From the NCBI GenBank assembly GCA_000437595.1, contig FR899842.1, positions 1 through 47,628 of the forward strand: 47,628 bases of DNA, read 5' to 3'. The DNA comes from Faecalibacterium sp. CAG:74 (lineage in GTDB: Bacteria > Bacillota > Clostridia > Christensenellales > Aristaeellaceae). Made by a program: the position numbers and the translations under genes. The notes below the pieces were generated by a model. That model was not told the origin of the DNA. It saw only the letters and a program-made list of their open reading frames with translations, and did no database searches. Of this stretch, positions 1-8,947 are shown in pieces (position 1 is the stretch's first letter; the number at the start of each line of letters is the position of its first letter).

Positions 1-6
1 AAAAAC

Positions 7-42
7 CACACGCGGCGGCTGACAGCAATGCCAGTCGCCGCG
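7..42 (-). terminator. Rho-independent terminator of the zinc-ribbon/DUF2007 gene
   Basis: On the minus strand a stem of about 14 pairs (arms within 11-42, one A/C mismatch and one G-T pair, loop TTGC) follows the stop codon. A T run (the A run at 1-5 on the plus strand) comes four bases later. It ends the short minus-strand gene. Confidence 0.6.
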
Positions 43-55
43 ATTTGTATGCAGA

Positions 56-430
56 TTATTCGTCCTCGTCTTCCGATTCTTCGTCCTCGTCCGCGAAATC
101 CGCATCCGCCGCGTGGTCGTCCGGCGCAAGCAGGGCTTCAAGTTGCTCCTGCGCGCGGGCGTAATCGCGGTACGCCACGAAGAACACGAATTTCTCCAGC
201 GTTACGCCGAGCGCCGCGCTGATGCCCGCGCCCATCATCGGGCGGGCAATATACGGCACATTCGCCTCTTTGAGCAGACTTTCCAGCACCGAGGCGTTCA
301 GCGCATCCAGCTCCGTCAAGCGGCACTCGTCCGCTTCCTCTGCCGGACGCAGACGGTCGAATTTATCGCAGTACGGGCAGCTTTCCGCTCTCTCCGGCGT
401 CACCCGATGGCAGTTCGTGCAGTAGTACAT
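56..430 (-). CDS. Zinc-ribbon plus DUF2007-like small protein
   Basis: A 124-residue protein. It opens with two CxxC pairs (YYCTNCHR and SCPYCDK), a zinc ribbon. Residues about 45-105 (LNASVLESLLKEANVPYIAR and on) resemble DUF2007, a small domain annotated as putative signal transducing. The last 20 residues are almost all Asp, Glu and Ala. I chose the ATG at 430 because GGAGCGGAGGGAAA precedes it directly; the upstream in-frame extension overlaps the promoter at 467-495 and has no domain. The gene is monocistronic, with its own promoter and terminator, and divergent from ychF. No enzymatic residues are visible, so the exact function is unknown. Confidence 0.8.
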   Translation of the reverse strand: MYYCTNCHRVTPERAESCPYCDKFDRLRPAEEADECRLTELDALNASVLESLLKEANVPYIARPMMGAGISAALGVTLEKFVFFVAYRDYARAQEQLEALLAPDDHAADADFADEDEESEDEDE

Positions 431-466
431 TTTCCCTCCGCTCCTTTCGCGCGTTCTTCTGCCTGT

Positions 467-495
467 ATGATAGCATAACGCACACTTTCCGTCAA
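467..495 (-). promoter_or_regulatory. Sigma-A promoter of the DUF2007 gene
   Basis: On the minus strand, -35 TTGACG (490-495), a 17-bp spacer and -10 TATCAT (467-472), with TGC before the -10 (extended -10). Confidence 0.75.
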
Positions 496-542
496 GGTTT
501 GCGGCAAAATCAGCGAATCGGCGAATTTCTTTGCAAAATGAA

Positions 543-571
543 TTGCATTTCTGCTGGAATGCGTTTATAAT
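543..571 (+). promoter_or_regulatory. Sigma-A promoter of ychF
   Basis: -35 TTGCAT (543-548), 17-bp spacer, -10 TATAAT (566-571). The ychF start codon lies 41 bp downstream of the -10. Confidence 0.8.
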
Positions 572-612
572 AAAGAACGCTATCACAGCATCACAGAAGG
601 AGAATCCGGATT

Positions 613-1710
613 ATGAAATTAGGCGTTGTCGGTTTGCCCAATGTCGGCAAAAGCACCCTGTTTAATGCCATCACGCAGGCTGGCGCACAGGCGGCCAACT
701 ATCCTTTCTGCACCATCGAGCCGAACACGGGCGTTGTCATGGTGCCTGACCACCGTTTGGACGTGCTGGGCGAAATGTATCACCCGAAGAAGATTACCCC
801 TACGACCATCGAGTTTGTGGACATTGCCGGTCTGGTGAAAGGCGCGAGCCACGGCGAAGGTCTGGGCAACAAGTTCCTGAGCCACATCCGCGAGGTGGAC
901 GCGATTGTCCACGTCGTGCGCTGCTTTGAGGACGAGAACATCATCCACGTTGATGGCTCGATTGACCCCGCCCGCGACATTGAGACGATCAACCTCGAGC
1001 TGATTTTCGCGGACATGGACACTGTGCAGCGCCGCAAGGACAAGGCGATGAAGAACTTCCGCGGCGGCGATAAGAAAGCGGGCATCGAGGTCGAGCTGGC
1101 GGACAAGATTTACGCCCATCTGGAAGCCGGCAAGCCCGCGCGCACCTGCCCCGTAACTGACGAGGAGAAGGAAGTGCTGGACGGCTGGTTCCTGCTGACG
1201 ACCAAGCCGGTCATCTACGCCGCGAACATCGCCGAAGAAGACCTCGGTAAGCCGGAGAGCGAAATCAAGGGTCTTGACCGCGTGGAAGCCATCGCGAAGA
1301 GCGAGAATGCCGAAATCATCGTCATTTCCGCCGCGATTGAAGAGGAAATTGCGCAGATGAGTCCCGACGAAAAGGCGGAATTCATCGAAGGGCTGGGCAT
1401 CGGGCAGTCGGGTCTGGATCGGCTGATTACGGCGTGCTATCGGCTGCTGGGGCTGATTTCCTTCCTGACGGCGGGCGAAGACGAATGCCGCGCATGGACG
1501 ATTGTCAACGGCACGAAAGCACCGCAAGCTGCGGGCAAGATTCACACCGACTTTGAGAAGGGCTTCATCCGCGCGGAAATCGTGCCTTTCGACACGCTGG
1601 TGGAACTCGGCTCGATGGCGGCATGCAAGGAAAAGGGGCTGGTTCGCTCCGAAGGCAAGGACTATGTGATGAAGGACGGCGACATCGTGCTGTTCCGCTT
1701 CAACGTCTGA
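613..1710 (+). CDS. ychF: Redox-regulated ATPase YchF (Obg family)
   Basis: At 365 residues this is full length for YchF/OLA1, a cytoplasmic P-loop ATPase of the TRAFAC class that binds ribosomes. Visible are the Walker A loop GLPNVGKST at residues 6-14, the G3 motif DIAG, and the NxxE variant of the G4 motif (AANIAEE), which in this family gives ATP rather than GTP preference. A C-terminal TGS-like domain runs from about residue 280 (LISFLTAGEDECRAWT to the end). The start has AGAAGGAG upstream at good spacing. The gene has its own promoter. The ATP-grasp gene follows after 37 bp and may be cotranscribed. Confidence 0.97.
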   Translation: MKLGVVGLPNVGKSTLFNAITQAGAQAANYPFCTIEPNTGVVMVPDHRLDVLGEMYHPKKITPTTIEFVDIAGLVKGASHGEGLGNKFLSHIREVDAIVHVVRCFEDENIIHVDGSIDPARDIETINLELIFADMDTVQRRKDKAMKNFRGGDKKAGIEVELADKIYAHLEAGKPARTCPVTDEEKEVLDGWFLLTTKPVIYAANIAEEDLGKPESEIKGLDRVEAIAKSENAEIIVISAAIEEEIAQMSPDEKAEFIEGLGIGQSGLDRLITACYRLLGLISFLTAGEDECRAWTIVNGTKAPQAAGKIHTDFEKGFIRAEIVPFDTLVELGSMAACKEKGLVRSEGKDYVMKDGDIVLFRFNV

Positions 1711-1747
1711 TTGTGTCTGATTCTGCAAGCAAGAAAGGGGCATCAGC

Positions 1748-2755
1748 ATGAGCCGTCTTTCGTATTTCTTCAAGCGTCTGTTCAAGATGGACTGGAAAGC
1801 CATGTGGAAAACCGCCGGGCTGCTGCATGAGCGCTCCGGCAAATCCCGCATTTGGCTGCTGTGCGACATGCTCCGCTGTGCCGTGAAGTACAACGCGGGC
1901 TATGTGGACTACAAAATCGCACAGATGTACAAACTCAACGATGCGCAGCGCAAGACCGTCATCACGCGCGGTATTTCCAATGACATTGTCCGCCGGATGA
2001 ACGACAAGGCGTACTGGCATTTCTTCGATGACAAGACGCAGTTCAACGAGCTGTTCAAGGAGTGGATTCCGCGCAAGTGGCTGCTGATTAACGCGGATAC
2101 GCCGCTTGACAAGCTGGAGGACATGATGACGCTCCCCGCCCTCATCGGCAAGCCGCTGGAGGGGTCGAGCGGTCAGGGCATCCTGAAGTTCACGCCGGAG
2201 GACTGGAAGGGGGGCGCAAAGGCGTTCCACCAGCTGCTGATGGACAAGAACATCGGCATTCTGGAAGAAATCGTCGTGCAGCATCCGGAGATGGCGCGCA
2301 TGTGCCCGACGTCGGTCAACACCTGCCGCATTGCGACGCTGCTGGGCGACAAGAAGCAGGGCATCGTCTATGCGTTCCTGCGCATCGGCAACGGCAAGGT
2401 GATGGACAATGTGGACTGCGGCGGCATGGCGGCGCGCATTGATTTGGAAAGCGGCAAGCTGCTGACTGTCGGCGCGGACAAGGCGGGCAACACCTACACC
2501 AAGCACCCCATCACCGGTACGGACATTATCGGCTTTACGATTCCTTACTGGGAAGAGGCGAAGAAGATGTGCCTTGACGCCGCGCAGAAAGTACCGCAGA
2601 TGCGCTTTGTCGCGTGGGACGTCGCCATCACGCCGAACGGCCCGACGTTCATTGAGGGCAACAGCTTCCCCAGTCATGCTGTACCTCAGTTTGCCGCGCA
2701 TTACCCGGACGGCATCGGTATCCTGCCGGAATTCCGCAAATTCATCGACGTGTGA
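1748..2755 (+). CDS. Sugar-transfer-associated ATP-grasp family protein
   Basis: A 335-residue soluble protein that matches the ATP-grasp family linked to sugar-transfer and exopolysaccharide loci. The nucleotide-binding part runs from about residue 120 (PALIGKPLEGSSGQGI, a glycine-rich loop) through EEIVVQHPEM and RIATLLGDKK. It ends with the metal-binding segment FVAWDVAITPNGPTFIEGNS at about 290-310, where the D, E and N residues are typical. Members probably ligate a carboxylate to an amine or hydroxyl; the substrate here is unknown. AAGAAAGGGG precedes the ATG. No polysaccharide genes are adjacent, so it appears to be an isolated copy. A terminator follows. Confidence 0.8.
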   Translation: MSRLSYFFKRLFKMDWKAMWKTAGLLHERSGKSRIWLLCDMLRCAVKYNAGYVDYKIAQMYKLNDAQRKTVITRGISNDIVRRMNDKAYWHFFDDKTQFNELFKEWIPRKWLLINADTPLDKLEDMMTLPALIGKPLEGSSGQGILKFTPEDWKGGAKAFHQLLMDKNIGILEEIVVQHPEMARMCPTSVNTCRIATLLGDKKQGIVYAFLRIGNGKVMDNVDCGGMAARIDLESGKLLTVGADKAGNTYTKHPITGTDIIGFTIPYWEEAKKMCLDAAQKVPQMRFVAWDVAITPNGPTFIEGNSFPSHAVPQFAAHYPDGIGILPEFRKFIDV

Positions 2756-2761
2756 CTTACT

Positions 2762-2794
2762 TGCAGGCGGAGCGGATGCTTCACCTGCATTTTT
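2762..2794 (+). terminator. Terminator after the ATP-grasp gene
   Basis: Stem TGCAGG (2762-2767) with CCTGCA (2784-2789), extended by an inner GAGC/GCTTC pairing, followed by TTTTT at 2790-2794. It separates the ychF-side genes from the GH2 gene. I could not find a convincing sigma-A promoter between here and the GH2 start. Confidence 0.6.
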
Positions 2795-2928
2795 GCACCT
2801 ATTTGATGACTTTTTGCGCAGTTCAAGCCTTTTTCAGCAGGACTTTTCTGATGAAAAGGCGAATTTCTACATCAGATATTTGGGCGGACTGTTGCGCCGC
2901 CTTGACTTCATACGATGGAGGGATGACC

Positions 2929-5900
2929 GTGGAACAGCTGCTCAACGATGGCTGGCAATTCTGCAAGCTGCCGCTCGGCTCGACGCTGGAAGATGTGAGC
3001 AATGCGGCACTTCAGGCAGTCGATTTGCCCCATGATTTTCTGATTGAAAACGAAAATGACCTGTACGAGACGACGGATGCGTGGTATCTGCGCACGCTGG
3101 ACGTTCCGGAAAGCTGGTGCGCGTCGTGCGTCCTCGTGCGGTTCGACGGCGTGTATATGGACTGCGACGTGCTGCTCAACGGGCACATCGTCTGCACGCA
3201 TCATTACGGCTACACGGCGTTCGACGTGGACCTGACCAGCCGGCTGCTCGTCGGCAGAAACACGCTGGCGGTGCATATCCGCCATCAAAGTCCGAACAGC
3301 CGCTGGGATTCCTGCCGGGGGAACCAACCGCGGAACAGCCGCTGGTATTCCGGCGCGGGCATCTACCGCGACGTGACGCTGCATGTGCTGCCCAAGCGCC
3401 ATATTCCGCTGGACGGCGTGTACGTCACAACCACGCACGAGCTGGAAAGCTGGACGATGACCATTGACACGGAGCTTTGCGGCGTGAAGGACAACGGCGT
3501 GCTGACACATGTGCTGCTCGACGGCGACGTGCCGGTGTGCGATGTGACGGTGGAAGCCGCGGGCGACCACGCCAATGCGGTCATGCAGGTGCTTTCGCCG
3601 AAGCTCTGGTCGCCGGACGCGCCGAATGTTTACACGCTGCAAACCATGCTGGGCAATCAGGTTATCCGGCAGAACGTCGGCTTCCGCGACCTGACATTCA
3701 CCACGGATTGCGGACTGCTGGTCAACGGCGCGCCCGTCAAGCTGCACGGTGTCTGCCTGCACCACGACTTAGGCTGTCTGGGGTCGGCGTTCCACGAAAA
3801 GGCGATGCGCCGCCAGCTGCGCGCAATGCGGCAAATGGGCGTCAATGCCCTGCGCACAAGCCACAATCCGCCCGCAAAACAGGTGATGGACTTGTGCGAC
3901 GAGCTCGGCATTTTCGTGGTAGACGAAGCGTTTGATATGTGGCTGCGCGCCAAAACGCCGTTTGACTACGCGCGCTTCTTCCCCACCGACATGCCGTCGG
4001 ATGTCGCCGCATGGGTTCGCCGCGACCGCAATCATCCGTCGCTGCTGATGTGGTCAATCGGCAACGAGATTCTGGACACGCATCTGGACGAATCCGCACA
4101 ACAGGTGACATGCGACCTGTGCGAGAACGTCCGCCTGCACGACCCGCGCGGCAATGCCGTCATCACCATCGGCAGCAACTTCATGCCGTGGGAAGGTGCG
4201 CGGAAATGCGCTGATTTGGTAGACGCGCAAGGCTACAACTACGGCGAAAAGTATTACGAGGCGCACCACGCCGAGCATCCTGACTGGGTGATTTACGGCA
4301 GTGAGACAGCTTCGGCGCTGTCCAGCCGCGGCATTTACCACTTCCCGATGGCAGCGTCGATTCTCTCCGACGAGGATCTGCAATGCTCCGCGCTGGGCAA
4401 TTCCACGTCCAGCTGGGGCACGAAGGACATGCGCAAGTGCATCGTGGAAGATTTGAACACGCCGTATTCGCTGGGGCAATTCCTGTGGAGCGGCATTGAC
4501 TACATCGGCGAACCCACGCCGTACCACACCCGGTCGTGCTATTTCGGCATGATGGACACGGCGGTGTTCCCGAAAGACTACTGGTACTTATTCAAATCCC
4601 TGTGGACGAACGCGCCGATGGTGCACATTGGCGTATACTGGGATTGGAATCCGGGTCAAATGATTGATGTGCCGGTCATGACGAACGGCGTGAAAGCCGA
4701 ACTGCTGCTCAACGGGCGTTCGCTGGGTGTCCAGGAAGTCAGCCGCACGGACTGGACACGCTGCCGTCCGGCGTGGCAAGTGCCGTTTGAGGCGGGCGAG
4801 CTGGTCGCGCGCGCGTATGACGCGGACGGGCATCTGATTGCCGAGGACATCCAGCGCACGCCCGGCGAAAGCCACCATATCGTGCTGTCCGCAGAGGACG
4901 CTTTCCTGCTGGGCGATGGCGAGGACATGACGTTTGTGACCATCACCGTGGCGGACGAAAACGGCACCCCCGTTGAAAACGCGGTGGATCGCGTGCTGGT
5001 GGATGTTGACGGCTGCGGGCGGCTGCTGGGGCTGGACAATGGCGATTCCACCGACCGAGACGGCTACAAGACGAACACGCGCCGCCTGTTCAGCGGCAAG
5101 CTGCTGGCGATTGTCGGCGCGCTGGCAGGCGAAGGCACCATCCGCATCCGCGTGTCGGGCGTTGGGCTGGTCGGCGCTGAATTAACGCTGCCCGTCCGCG
5201 CGGCGCGCAAAACGCCGGGGCGCAGCTGCTCCGCCGTGCTGTGCCGTCAGGAAGAACTGCCCGCGGACAAGCCGGTTCGCCGCATTGAGCTGCTGCCGCT
5301 GGGCGACAAGCGTCTGGGCAGCGAGCATCCAACGGTCTCCTTCCGCGTGGCGGTTCATCCGGCGGATGCGGACAAGCAGCCGATTGCCTTCCGCGTCACC
5401 AATGGTCAGGGCATCGACTCCCCCTGCGCGTCGTGTTCGGTGGACGGCGACGTGGTGACGGTGACGGCGCTGGGCGACGACACCGTGTACCTGCGCGCCT
5501 CCTGCACGAACGGGTACGACCATCCGCGCATTATCAGCCAGCAGGATATTGTCATCACCGGGCTGGGGCAGCCGTTCCTTGATCCCTACGGCTTTATCTC
5601 CGGCGGGCTGTACTCGCTTTCCTCCGGCGAAATCGGCAATGGCAACGAACAGGGCATATCCTTCGCGCGCGACGGCGAAAGCATGGCGGGCTACACCAAA
5701 ATCGACTTCGGCGACGTTGGTTCGGATGTTATCACGCTTCCGGTTTTCGCGCTGGACAGCAACCTGTACGAAATTAAGCTCTGGGACGGCGACCCGGCGG
5801 ACGGCGGACGGCTGATTGCCGTTCTGCCCTACCAGAAGCCGAGCATCTGGAACGTCTACCAGAGCGAAACATACCACCTGCCAGAGCGCCTGACGGGCGT

Positions 5901-6351
5901 GCACACGCTGTGCTTCTCGCTGACGAGCAAGATTCACCTGAAAGGCTTCTCGTTCGAGAAGCAGAGCCGCGCGTGGCTGCCGCAGACGGCGCAGGACGCC
6001 GACACAGTCTACGGCGACAGCTTCACCCGCAGCGGCAGCGCCGTCACGAGCATCGGCAACAACGTGTCGCTTGTCTGGGAGAACATGGATTTCGGCACAT
6101 CCACCCATGCGGAACTCCGCTTGGACGGACAGACGCCGCTTTCGACGAACCCCGTCACGATTCGCTTCACCAATCAGGAGGGCGAACAGCTGACCTCGCT
6201 GGCGCAGTTCAGCGGAACGGAACGCGGCGTGCAGTGCTTCGACGTGAACGTGCTGCCGGGCGTGTGTTCAGTCGCGTTCGTGTTCCTCCCCGGCAGTCAA
6301 TTTGATTTCTACGGCTTCGCCTTTGTAAAGCAGGAAGAAGCTGCACAGTAA
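2929..6351 (+). CDS. Glycoside hydrolase family 2 (beta-galactosidase-like)
   Basis: About 1140 residues with no signal peptide, so intracellular. In order: a GH2 jelly-roll sugar-binding domain, an Ig-like domain, and a TIM barrel from about residue 265 (LLVNGAPVKLHGVCLHHD). The probable acid/base Glu380 lies in WSIGNE and the nucleophile Glu459 in YGSETAS. Then come a DUF4982-like domain, Ig-like domains, and a C-terminal galactose-binding-like region (KIDFGDVGSDVITL and on) that may be a CBM. It should hydrolyse a beta-galactoside or related glycoside; specificity cannot be read. I take GTG 2929 as the start because GGAGGG lies six bases before it. The ATG at 2923 directly abuts that site, and the frame open further upstream has no domain. 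cysS follows 15 bp later, so the two are probably cotranscribed. Confidence 0.88.
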   Translation: MEQLLNDGWQFCKLPLGSTLEDVSNAALQAVDLPHDFLIENENDLYETTDAWYLRTLDVPESWCASCVLVRFDGVYMDCDVLLNGHIVCTHHYGYTAFDVDLTSRLLVGRNTLAVHIRHQSPNSRWDSCRGNQPRNSRWYSGAGIYRDVTLHVLPKRHIPLDGVYVTTTHELESWTMTIDTELCGVKDNGVLTHVLLDGDVPVCDVTVEAAGDHANAVMQVLSPKLWSPDAPNVYTLQTMLGNQVIRQNVGFRDLTFTTDCGLLVNGAPVKLHGVCLHHDLGCLGSAFHEKAMRRQLRAMRQMGVNALRTSHNPPAKQVMDLCDELGIFVVDEAFDMWLRAKTPFDYARFFPTDMPSDVAAWVRRDRNHPSLLMWSIGNEILDTHLDESAQQVTCDLCENVRLHDPRGNAVITIGSNFMPWEGARKCADLVDAQGYNYGEKYYEAHHAEHPDWVIYGSETASALSSRGIYHFPMAASILSDEDLQCSALGNSTSSWGTKDMRKCIVEDLNTPYSLGQFLWSGIDYIGEPTPYHTRSCYFGMMDTAVFPKDYWYLFKSLWTNAPMVHIGVYWDWNPGQMIDVPVMTNGVKAELLLNGRSLGVQEVSRTDWTRCRPAWQVPFEAGELVARAYDADGHLIAEDIQRTPGESHHIVLSAEDAFLLGDGEDMTFVTITVADENGTPVENAVDRVLVDVDGCGRLLGLDNGDSTDRDGYKTNTRRLFSGKLLAIVGALAGEGTIRIRVSGVGLVGAELTLPVRAARKTPGRSCSAVLCRQEELPADKPVRRIELLPLGDKRLGSEHPTVSFRVAVHPADADKQPIAFRVTNGQGIDSPCASCSVDGDVVTVTALGDDTVYLRASCTNGYDHPRIISQQDIVITGLGQPFLDPYGFISGGLYSLSSGEIGNGNEQGISFARDGESMAGYTKIDFGDVGSDVITLPVFALDSNLYEIKLWDGDPADGGRLIAVLPYQKPSIWNVYQSETYHLPERLTGVHTLCFSLTSKIHLKGFSFEKQSRAWLPQTAQDADTVYGDSFTRSGSAVTSIGNNVSLVWENMDFGTSTHAELRLDGQTPLSTNPVTIRFTNQEGEQLTSLAQFSGTERGVQCFDVNVLPGVCSVAFVFLPGSQFDFYGFAFVKQEEAAQ

Positions 6352-6366
6352 AAGGAGTGGAATCTG

Positions 6367-7836
6367 ATGATTCTGTATAATTCGCTCACCCACCGCAAGG
6401 AGCCGTTTGTGCCGCGCTTCGGCAACAAGGTGTCCATGTACACCTGCGGCCCGACGGTCTATCATTTCGCGCATATCGGCAACCTGCGCACCTATATTAT
6501 GGAGGACATGCTCGAAAAGGCGCTGCGCTATGAGGGCTACGACGTCAAGCGCGTAATGAACATCACCGACGTCGGCCATCTTTCCAGCGACGCCGACACG
6601 GGCGAGGACAAGATGCTCAAGGGCGCGCGCCGTGAGCACAAGACGGTCATGGAAATCGCGAAGTTCTACACCGATGCGTTCTTCTCCGACTGTCAGAAGC
6701 TCAACATCAAGCGCCCCGACGTGGTTGAGCCCGCAACGAACTGCATCCCCGACTACATCGATATGATTACCGTGCTGCTGGAGAAAGGCTATGCCTACCA
6801 CGCAGGCGGCAACATCTACTTTGACACCAGCAAGCTGGAAAAGTACTACGTCTTTAACGACCACAACGAGGAAGACCTCGAAGTCGGCGTGCGCGACGAC
6901 GTAGATGAGGACACGAACAAGCGCAACAAGGCGGACTTCGTGCTGTGGTTCACAAAGTCGAAGTTCGAGGATCAGGCGCTGAAGTGGGATTCGCCGTGGG
7001 GCGTGGGCTATCCCGGCTGGCACATCGAGTGCTCGTGTATCAGCAAAAAGCACCTCGGCGAATACCTTGACCTGCACTGCGGCGGCATCGACAACGCCTT
7101 CCCCCACCACACCAACGAAATCGCCCAGAGCGAAAGCTACTTCGGTCACGAGTGGTGCAAAACGTGGTTCCATGTGCATCACCTGAACACCACGGGCGGC
7201 AAGATGAGCAAATCGAAGGGCGAATTCCTGACCGTGTCTCTTTTGCAGGACAAAGGCTATGACCCGCTGGTGTACCGCCTGTTCTGCCTGCAGAGCCACT
7301 ATCGGCAGAGCCAGATGTTCACTTGGGAGAACATGGACAACGCTGCCGCCGCGTACACGAAGCTGCTGGGGCGCATTGCGTCGCTGATTCCCGCGGGTAC
7401 GCCGGTGGATGCGGAGAAAATGAAGCCATATCAGGAGAAGTTCCGTCAGGCGCTGGACGCCGATCTGAACACCTCGCTGGCCGTGACGCGCCTGTACGAC
7501 GTGCTGAAGGCGAAAGACCTGTCCGATGATGAGAAGCTGGCGCTGGTGGGCGACTTTGACGCGGTGCTGTCACTCAGCCTGCTGGAAAAGGCAGCGGCCA
7601 TCCGCGACGCGCAGAAGGCGACGAGCGAAGTGCACGGCGACGGCGAATACGTCATCATTGCCCCGGCAGACGCCACCGACGAAGAGCAGAGCACCGTCCG
7701 TGAACTGCTGCTGAGCCGCTATCAGGCGCGAAAGGACAAGAACTGGGCGGAATCCGACCGCATCCGCGACATTTTGAAGGATATGGGCATTGCCGTCAAG
7801 GACAACAAAGAAGGCGTGCAGTGGATGCGGGTGTAA
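6367..7836 (+). CDS. cysS: Cysteinyl-tRNA synthetase
   Basis: A class I aminoacyl-tRNA synthetase of 489 residues that charges tRNA-Cys in the cytoplasm. Zinc-ligand Cys27 is in YTCGPTVY, the HIGH-type motif is HIGN at 36-39, and the other zinc ligands fall in GWHIECSC and HHTNEIAQ. The KMSKS loop is intact (GGKMSKSKGE). The C-terminal helical region ends with a typical NWAESDRIRDILKDMGI segment. AAAGGAGTGG precedes the ATG. It is somewhat longer than the usual 460-470 residues because of inserted acidic stretches such as EEDLEVGVRDDVDEDTNKR. It lies 15 bp after the GH2 gene. Confidence 0.97.
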   Translation: MILYNSLTHRKEPFVPRFGNKVSMYTCGPTVYHFAHIGNLRTYIMEDMLEKALRYEGYDVKRVMNITDVGHLSSDADTGEDKMLKGARREHKTVMEIAKFYTDAFFSDCQKLNIKRPDVVEPATNCIPDYIDMITVLLEKGYAYHAGGNIYFDTSKLEKYYVFNDHNEEDLEVGVRDDVDEDTNKRNKADFVLWFTKSKFEDQALKWDSPWGVGYPGWHIECSCISKKHLGEYLDLHCGGIDNAFPHHTNEIAQSESYFGHEWCKTWFHVHHLNTTGGKMSKSKGEFLTVSLLQDKGYDPLVYRLFCLQSHYRQSQMFTWENMDNAAAAYTKLLGRIASLIPAGTPVDAEKMKPYQEKFRQALDADLNTSLAVTRLYDVLKAKDLSDDEKLALVGDFDAVLSLSLLEKAAAIRDAQKATSEVHGDGEYVIIAPADATDEEQSTVRELLLSRYQARKDKNWAESDRIRDILKDMGIAVKDNKEGVQWMRV

Positions 7837-7872
7837 TTCGCCTGCCTTCCCTGTAAAATTTCCTGCAAAAGG

Positions 7873-7901
7873 CTGACAAATGGCGGTAAGTATGCTATAC
7901 T
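7873..7901 (+). promoter_or_regulatory. Sigma-A promoter of uppP
   Basis: -35 CTGACA (7873-7878), 17-bp spacer, -10 TATACT (7896-7901), 45 bp before the uppP start codon. Confidence 0.75.
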
Positions 7902-7946
7902 GATTCGTGGACGATAATTTCGGTCATCCGAAAGGAGTGCTTCCCG

Positions 7947-8813
7947 ATGAATATTCTGCAAGCTGCCATTCTCGGCCTTGTGCAGGGGCTTGGCGAGTTT
8001 CTTCCGATTTCCTCCAGTGGTCATCTGCTGCTCAGCCGCATCCTGATGGGTTTCACGATTGATGAAACAGGCGCCTACCATATGCTGGACATCCTCCTGC
8101 ATGTTGGCACGCTGATTCCGGTTCTCATCGTGTTCTGGAAGGACTGGTGGGCGATTCTGAAGAACCCCTTCAAGTCCAAGACACTGCTGCTGCTCTTCAT
8201 CGCTTCCCTGCCGACGCTGCTGTTCAAGGTCGTGTTTGATGATTTCATCACCTCCTGCGAGACGGGCTGGTTCCTCGGCGCGAGCTTCCTGCAGACGGGC
8301 TTCTTCCTCCTGCTGGCGGAAACGCTGAGCGCACACCGCAAGCAGTACGCCGACCAGCCGAACTTCAAGCACGCCATCATCATGGGCTGTATGCAGGGCG
8401 TGGCGCTGCTGCCCGGCGTTTCCCGCAGCGGCTCGACGCTGGCGGGCGGTCTGCTCTCCGGTCTGAACCGCAAGAGCGCGGCGAAGTTCTCCTTCATGAT
8501 GAGCGCCCCCGCGATTGTCGGCGCACTCATCATCGACGGCAAAACCGCAATCGAAGAGGGCTGGGTGCAGGATTTGGCGCTCGTGCCGACGCTGGTGGGC
8601 ATCCTCGTGGCGGCAATCAGCGGCTATATCGCCATCCGCTTCATGCTCAGCCTTATCAGCCGTGTCAGCCTGAACTGGTTCGCGCTGTATGTGGCGATTC
8701 TGGGCGTGCTGATTCTGGTACTTCAGCTGATTGGCTATCCGGGAACGGTGCCGTTCGCCATTCCGGACATGTCTGGTGCGGTGACGAGCACGCTTCGGTT
8801 CTGGGATGTGTAA
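7947..8813 (+). CDS. uppP: Undecaprenyl-diphosphate phosphatase (UppP/BacA)
   Basis: A 288-residue integral membrane enzyme that dephosphorylates undecaprenyl pyrophosphate, recycling the lipid carrier for peptidoglycan and other wall polymers; it can give bacitracin tolerance. The two family signatures are present: VQGLGEFLPISSSGHLLL at residues about 12-29, with the catalytic Glu and Ser, and GVSRSGSTLAGG at about 156-167, with the catalytic Arg. About seven or eight hydrophobic segments are spread along the chain. AAAGGAG lies eight bases before the ATG. It has its own promoter and terminator and sits next to a D,D-carboxypeptidase gene, so the two form a wall-synthesis neighbourhood. Confidence 0.96.
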   Translation: MNILQAAILGLVQGLGEFLPISSSGHLLLSRILMGFTIDETGAYHMLDILLHVGTLIPVLIVFWKDWWAILKNPFKSKTLLLLFIASLPTLLFKVVFDDFITSCETGWFLGASFLQTGFFLLLAETLSAHRKQYADQPNFKHAIIMGCMQGVALLPGVSRSGSTLAGGLLSGLNRKSAAKFSFMMSAPAIVGALIIDGKTAIEEGWVQDLALVPTLVGILVAAISGYIAIRFMLSLISRVSLNWFALYVAILGVLILVLQLIGYPGTVPFAIPDMSGAVTSTLRFWDV

Positions 8814-8823
8814 CAATCACATG

Positions 8824-8855
8824 GGCTGTCCGTCTTTGGGCGGGCAGCCTTTTTT
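8824..8855 (+). terminator. Terminator of uppP
   Basis: Arms GGCTGTCCG (8824-8832) and CGGGCAGCC (8841-8849) form a nine-pair stem with one G-T pair, followed by six T at 8850-8855. Confidence 0.85.
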
Positions 8856-8860
8856 GCCCC

Positions 8861-8889
8861 TTGCCATCCGGGGCGCAAAATGCTATAAT
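8861..8889 (+). promoter_or_regulatory. Sigma-A promoter of the carboxypeptidase gene
   Basis: -35 TTGCCA (8861-8866), 17-bp spacer, -10 TATAAT (8884-8889). It begins five bases after the uppP terminator. Confidence 0.8.
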
Positions 8890-8947
8890 AGAATAGATAT
8901 TTGTACTCTCGCATGGCTTTGCTGTGCAGAAAGGACGATTGCGCCTG

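Noticed and set aside
619..1893. A long minus-strand ORF of 424 codons across ychF
   Set aside because: It is the reverse complement of a conserved gene, is Arg/His/Ala-rich with no domain, and arises from GC-rich codon use. The same reasoning removes the large antisense ORFs over ligA, pcrA, GH65, glnN and amt.
2752..2928. GH2 start at 2752, overlapping the ATP-grasp stop
   Set aside because: This extension reads through a terminator hairpin, has no ribosome binding site and encodes no recognisable sequence.
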